Assembly: GCF_902150065.1 (NCBI RefSeq)
Contig: NC_043983.1
Span: 14,788,321 to 14,852,320 of the forward strand
Reading direction: 5' to 3'
DNA length: 64,000 nucleotides
Origin: Myripristis murdjan
Taxonomy: Eukaryota; Chordata; Actinopteri; Holocentriformes; Holocentridae
Of this stretch, positions 58,900-64,000 are shown piece by piece. How positions within the stretch are numbered: position 1 is the first letter of the stretch; the number at the start of each line of letters is the position of its first letter. A model generated the notes under the pieces. That model was not told where the DNA came from and searched no databases. It saw only the letters and a list, made by a program, of their open reading frames with translations. Both the position numbers and the translations under genes were made by a program.

Positions 58900-59699
58900 A
58901 GCTGGCTGGCTTGTTCCTTTGGATAATTTATAACATTTAAAGAAGATGATGACAGATGTAGAGAGAAAGTAGAAATGAATTTTCGCCTAAATTTTGAGTG
59001 TTAAGCTTACTTTATCAGAATGTAAGTTATGCTTGTGAATAGCAGAATTAGCCAATGTTAGATTTATATAAAAGTTTAGTGGCGGACACTTGATTTGATT
59101 GTCTTTCAATCACTGATATAACCAGTACACTAAAACTAAATAGGTGTTAGCCCATGCCTTATAAATAGAAAGAGAAATCAGTTTATAATAAATACATTAG
59201 CTGCTAGAGCAACAAGGAATATTGGAGTGGATGGTGAAGGTTTAATTAGCAATCATTTGCTTTTTGTTTTGCACAGTTTGGCCACATTCAGTCTATTTTG
59301 TTCCTTTTTTCCCCTTTATAATAAGGTTTGGAGTCCACCGTGATAGTTCTGTGATAGGAAAATGCATGGTAAACATCACATAGCAACCAGTGTCAAACTG
59401 ATCAAAGTTACACTGAAAGAGGTGGAAAACATGATTTTCCAGAAAATACAATTGATGGTTGCTGGCGAACACTTGGGTGATTACAAGCTCCTGCTGGTTC
59501 GTAGCGTGCCCACATTTTCATAGCGCACTACATCACTGATAATTATAACAGAGTGGAAGTGCACTTTCACTTCACTGGACCCAAAATAAGCAAACAGCAG
59601 TAGTCCAGTGGTGATTAGTAAGGCACTCCTCAGCAAGATGGCTGCATTGCTGCACGGAATAGTGGCATCCTGGTGAAATGACGCAAGCCACAGTTTACG
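58900..59699. other. Intergenic DNA after edem3
   Basis: AT-rich; no exon or repeat family recognised. Confidence 0.5.
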
Positions 59700-59808
59700 T
59701 TCAGTTTAGTGGCTCGAGCTTTCCAGTCTCCATAGCGCAGATCCCGCCCGACAGACAGCCGGAAGACCGGCTATTCTCCAGTGGACCGAGCGGAACCGGT
59801 TCATCAAA
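59700..59808 (+). promoter_or_regulatory. Possible promoter and non-coding first exon of a downstream gene
   Basis: CpG-rich sequence with GATCCCGCCCG and CCGGAAGACC ends in a near-perfect donor, ATCAAA|GTAAGT (exon edge 59808). It looks like a 5' UTR exon followed by a long intron. No coding exon was found up to the window end, so the gene cannot be named. Confidence 0.4.
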
Positions 59809-60599
59809 GTAAGTACCATCATGTATTACTTGTTAATCGTCTCCCAGAGGTGTCGTCTGCGCCACGAAAAGCACATGTGCTCCCCTACAATTTCTTTCTC
59901 TCTTAGCGCTCTCTCTTTTGTTGTTGTTTCCTGAGTGTGGAGTGTACACCGTGATTACCCGGCGCTTTCCTTCCTGCATCTTGGGCTTCGCTTTTGTCGA
60001 TGCTTTTGTGCTTGTGGCGTCCGCTGTACTACGGCGGGGTTAGCTTTACATTTCGGGGCTAAAACATGGGACTGCTCGGGCAAGCCGTTTCCATTTGACG
60101 AACGCGTGAATGCTCTCGTTTTGGACAGCGCTGGCTTCAGTGCATTTCAAAATTTCCACACATCCTGGCTGGCAGCGCTGTGCCACCCTGTCCTGCTGTT
60201 TCCCATCGCCTTTCTCTGCCTTCTGTACTGCCATTCAGTGTGGAGGAAAAACTCACAGGAGTCGGACCTGGGCTGGCAGAGGCTACACACCGTTAACCTT
60301 TGTGAATATGAAAGTATGTATGCACACACCGGGATCGTGTGCGCTCCCTCAGCCCCCCAAGCCTGCGTTTCCCTGTGGGGAACAAAGCGCCCAGTGTCTC
60401 CATGCAGCGCAGCTGGACACAGCTGTTCACTGGAGCTGCAACTCTGCCCTGCACAGGCTCCAGGACAAACCTCCTGCCCAGTGCCCAGGCCTGGCTGCTG
60501 CCTCTCTGTGCTGCAGCTACACTGGGCTGTGCCTCTCGGCCTCTGTGCCATGATGAGAGAAAAACATTCCCTTCTGTTACCCATCACATATACCAGTAG

Positions 60600-60996
60600 T
60601 TTCTTTGGCATTTGGTTAGGAACTGTTGAAGCCCTTGTTGGCTGAATGGTTTCGTTGCCTGTGGATGTTGGAGTGATGTGTGTGTGTGTGTGTTTGCCTG
60701 CCTCAGATAGAGAGGAAGAGCACTGCTCTGCATCTAAGAGGATAATATTAGGAAAGTCACACTGGCCAAACTGAGACATGATACACAGGCTCATTTGCAG
60801 CTGGTCTGCCAAAACAGAGCCAGGCCTAGAATTGGAGTAAATATATTTTCACTGCCAACGGCAAAGCTCCTTAATCATCAGCTGTTCATGCAGGAGCACA
60901 GGCTCCAATGTGCATACACACACACTTGCTGGCTTCATCTTCCTTCCTACTAGTTGTGCTAGAACCCACTTGGTGACCAGCAGGCAGATCTACAGC
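60600..60996. repeat. Copy 1 of a diverged direct repeat (3 kb apart)
   Basis: Shares ordered blocks with 63633-64000: 'ttgaaggc/ttgaagcc', 'ggctgaatggttt', 'gatgttgga', 'tgctctgcatct', 'aataatattaggaaa', 'ttttcactgcca', 'cacaggctc' and 'cagcatac'. Confidence 0.75.
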
Positions 60997-61373
60997 ATAC
61001 ACATTACAAATGGATCCAGTTGTTGACTTCCTGAACAGCCTGCTTGGCCGCCTTGTGTGCCTCATGCCTATTGGCTACTGTAGCTTCCCCCGTGGGAGCC
61101 ACACCAGACCATTACATCTATTTGGTGGTTGTGTTGCACCCTGGCGTGAAAGTAGGTTGGTTTGCCCAGCCTTGTGCATAGCATGTTGTCACCAGCAGCT
61201 TATATCAGGGTTATATAGGTTAGAGTCATGTACTGGAAACCCTGCCATTGGATGGCCATGTTGCGAGTCCCCCCCCTCCCTCTTTTACTCTTTGATTTAT
61301 CTGTCTGGCTTCATCTATCTGCCTCCATCTGCCTTTCCCTCCCTCCCTCCATCACTCGTTCATTGCAGAATGT

Positions 61374-61402
61374 GTGTGTGTGTGTGTGCGTGCGTGCGTG
61401 TG
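61374..61402. repeat. (TG)n(CGTG)n microsatellite
   Basis: TG units followed by GCGTGCGTGCGTG. Confidence 0.9.
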
Positions 61403-63632
61403 ATTGGTTGCTCACATATGGCTTTGGTTCCGGCGGCTACCAGTAGAGACAGCATCCAGCCCACTGCACAGCCTGCTCCGAATGAAATACAGGAGCCCCT
61501 CTTTCTCCCTCTCTCACTGTCCATTTCTCTCTTCACCCCCTCCTCTCCCCCCCAGCTCTCTCTCTCTCCCTCTCTCTCTGAGGCAGGGGCATCTATTATT
61601 AGTCCTGCTGTCCTCTGCTCCCCATCCCTCTCATCCTCTCACTCATCACCATCATCTGCCTGTCCAGCCGTCCGCCGGTGGCCTCTTCACCTTGGGCTGA
61701 TTGAGCCGATTTTTGGTGGCAGTTGAGGTGATTGTGTGGCCTGTTTGGGTCATGATGCAACATCTGTGGTGCCACCACTTGAGGAGGAGGGTTTCCATGG
61801 TTACCACGGTGTCTTCTCTCTGGTGTGTGTGCATGTCTGTGTGTGGGAGGGAGTTCCCAATCCCATGACTGAGTTAAATATGCTGTGCATGTTTGCGCAC
61901 GTGTTTGTGTGTGTGGTGGTCTCTGTAGCAGTGCTGAGTGGTGTCAGGTGTCAGATGAGGTGGTGTGTATTGCAGTGTAGAAAGCACAAGGCCAGCACAA
62001 CTTGATCCCTCTAGGTTCTGTCCGTCTTTCAGTTCGACCGATTTGCTTGGCGGACAGTTGGTACTGTGTGTCTTTCTGACTGACTAATCAAAGCCCAGGC
62101 ACTGTACAGTGCAACATGAACCCAGAAAGCTGCATTTGAGTTATTGTCTTCTGCATCAGTGTCATTATCACAAGCAGCTTTATTTCTGTCATATTTGTTT
62201 CTGTCAGTCTGATTCACAGAGCTGCGGCACTGCAGCTGATGTGCAGAATGGTAGATGTGAGCCGTTTGTGCCGTCCGTCTCTCTTCTGTCTGTTCCCCAT
62301 TTGAACCAGCAGAGCTTGGACCTGTAGTCCGCTGTGTGTATGCATACATTAATGTGCTTGTGACTGTCACATTGAGCGGGGTGTGTGTCCGTGTCTCAGA
62401 CTGTGTTTACAGTGCGGTTTGTGTACCGAGTCCAGTTGGGAGTGTCCGGTACTGACTTGGCCGTGGGTGAAAGCCTGTCTTTTTGTCTCTCTGTCTCTCC
62501 CTCTCAATCCTGTTCTCACTGTGAAGTGTGGTGTGAGTCTCCGTACAGTGTTTTCCCATCGGTACCTGTTTCTCTCCTCCACCACAGATAACATGCACAG
62601 TACTCCGATAGCATCTCCGCATGCCTGCTCCTCCATAACAGCACTCCACTGTTAGACTGATGTAAGAAAAGAAATGGGGCATTCAAGCTTTAATAAGAGC
62701 CCATGCTTTTGATATTAAGATGACTGACGATAGGATTAAAATAACTTGAAATGATTTACTACTCCTGGGGTTAGGTATGTTTGAAAATGTTTTGATGCCT
62801 ATGCTGGGTCTGATTCGTGATGTACTTTAAATGAAAAGGTGAGAAAACTATGAGAACTCTCTCTTTTAAAGCTTCCTTATTCTTACATCAGTTTGAAAGC
62901 AGTTACTTATGATTCATACCATGAATTTATGTAATAAAGATATCATGCAAGTATAAAAAGTTGGGGTAAAAAAGCTGGGTTTAGCCAGGTTTACCTTCCA
63001 CCATATCCCTGTCCTTCAGACTGGATACTAACATGACATAATGCAATTATTATGTCATGTCATCTTTCATTTTTATGCATGCCTGTTGCTTTTCTAAATG
63101 GATTGAGGCAGTTTTCAGTTGATTCTCTCAGTGAAAATGCTTGTCAGTCTACTGGAAAACCTGAGGTGTCATTGGGAGTCAAACATTTAGAGGCATTTTG
63201 ATACCCCATTGATATGAATCACAGTTGGGGCGATATATTGATACTATATCAATGTGAGACTAGATATTATCTGGGATATAGTGTATCATATTGTTGTAAT
63301 GTTTCTTTTCCTGGTTTTAAAAGCAGTATAATGGTAAAGGGATGAACTTATTAGACTGTTCTAGTTGTTCAGCTGCTCTAGCTGGTCATCATATCCACAT
63401 GACTAATGATTGTTTATCAATCTCTTTAAATGTCCAATAAAAGCACCAATAGTGATCTCTATAATACTGATGTATTCAGTCAAAGATACTTAATTTGTTC
63501 ATATCACCCAGATGTAACATCAATAGCAAAGAATTGAATGGTACTGATGGATTTTGTGTGTTGACACCCAGACCAGCTCCGGTCCATGGTCACCATGTTG
63601 CCTCATAAGCAAAGGTGTGGGTGCCATTAGTC

Positions 63633-64000
63633 TCTTGAGAATTTTATTAGAAACTATTGAAGGCTTTACAGGCTGAATGGTTTCATTATGGCTGATGTTG
63701 GAACAGTGTGTGTGCGTCTGTGTGGGATAATAGGCAGAGAAAAGTGCTGCTTTGCATCTGAAAGAATAATATTAGGAAAATCATGGCCCGCCATCACCAT
63801 GTTGGGCCCGGGAACACACATGCTCATGTGCAGCTCGTTGGTTAAGGGACAGAGACGGCATACATTTCAAATGTATTCTTTTCACTGCCACCACCGCCAG
63901 CACTCTATTCAACTGTTTCTGCTGGATCACAGGCTCATTAGTGAAAACACACACACAGGCACACATATGAAACTGCTTTGCCAATTATCCTGCAGCATAC
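63633..64000. repeat. Copy 2 of the diverged direct repeat
   Basis: Same orientation as 60600-60996; it runs to the window end at 'ctgcagcatac', which matches 'ctacagcatac' near 60992-61002. Confidence 0.75.

Larger units (their letters stand above)
59811..64000. other. Probable first intron or intergenic DNA; no coding exon found
   Basis: GC-richer at 59.9-60.6 kb, with long but unconvincing open frames, then simple CT/TG repeats and the repeat pair listed separately. I recognise no protein similarity. Confidence 0.45.

Noticed and set aside
59935-60645. Open frame of 236 codons on the plus strand, with overlapping frames of 147 and 221 codons
   Set aside because: GC-rich DNA keeps several frames open on both strands at once; no domain, no conserved motif, and composition looks like a CpG-rich flank and not a protein.
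61010-61726. Open frame of 238 codons
   Set aside because: It includes TG and CT simple repeats and low-complexity serine/leucine runs with no recognisable fold.
1-64000. CRISPR array, bacterial operon, phage or endogenous retrovirus
   Set aside because: No spaced direct repeats of CRISPR type, no prokaryotic gene order, and no long terminal repeats or capsid, envelope or integrase coding sequence were seen.
59700-64000. Naming the downstream gene niban1 or c1orf21 from human order
   Set aside because: Strand and order do not clearly match the human arrangement and no coding exon is visible.

Overview
The window looks like a gene-bearing stretch of a teleost fish genome, probably a spiny-rayed (percomorph) fish. 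The reasons are spliced vertebrate genes with short to medium introns, very many (CA)n and (GA)n microsatellites, Tc1/mariner elements of fish type, a tRNA-derived fish SINE, and LINE tails ending in 5-8 bp tandem repeats. I see no bacterial genes, CRISPR arrays, rRNA or tRNA genes, and no recognisable retroviral or other capsid-bearing element.

Layout. 1-18.6 kb is mostly non-coding, with microsatellites, retroposon tails and a decayed Tc1 copy (16.3-17.3 kb). It also has one orphan first coding exon with a signal peptide on the minus strand at 5.25-5.32 kb. 18.7-22.0 kb is a complete five-exon sec22b gene (minus strand, 215 aa, ER-Golgi R-SNARE). 22-25 kb holds an A-rich repeat and an internally deleted Tc1/mariner copy. 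25.2-28.7 kb is a strongly diverged MHC class I-like gene (plus strand): signal peptide, alpha1, alpha2 with the two conserved cysteines, alpha3 Ig domain, and no clear membrane anchor. 30.4-32.2 kb has a SINE piece followed by an almost whole Tc1-family transposon with DD38E catalytic spacing ('Intruder' type) and inverted repeats of about 273 bp that run into the transposase gene. 34.2-39.6 kb is npl (minus strand, 11 coding exons, 307 aa, N-acetylneuraminate lyase). 41.2-58.9 kb is edem3 (plus strand, 20 constitutive coding exons, 890 aa, ends in KDEL), head-to-head with npl. From 59.7 kb there is a promoter-like start of a further plus-strand transcript whose coding exons I cannot find in the window.

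The genes do not form one pathway. sec22b (vesicle fusion between ER and Golgi) and edem3 (mannose trimming of misfolded glycoproteins for ERAD) both serve the early secretory pathway; npl breaks down sialic acid in the cytosol. The MHC class I-like gene is the most interesting item. In human, SEC22B, the MHC class I-like gene MR1, NPL and EDEM3 all lie on chromosome 1, with MR1, NPL and EDEM3 close together on 1q25 in the MHC-paralogous region. A class I-like gene between sec22b and npl in a fish may therefore be an old resident of that paralogous region. The link is inference; the gene itself is read directly from the sequence.

All exon borders were found by eye from GT/AG sites, reading-frame phase and remembered protein sequences. 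For sec22b, npl and edem3 the exon lengths sum to an exact whole number of codons, which supports the models.
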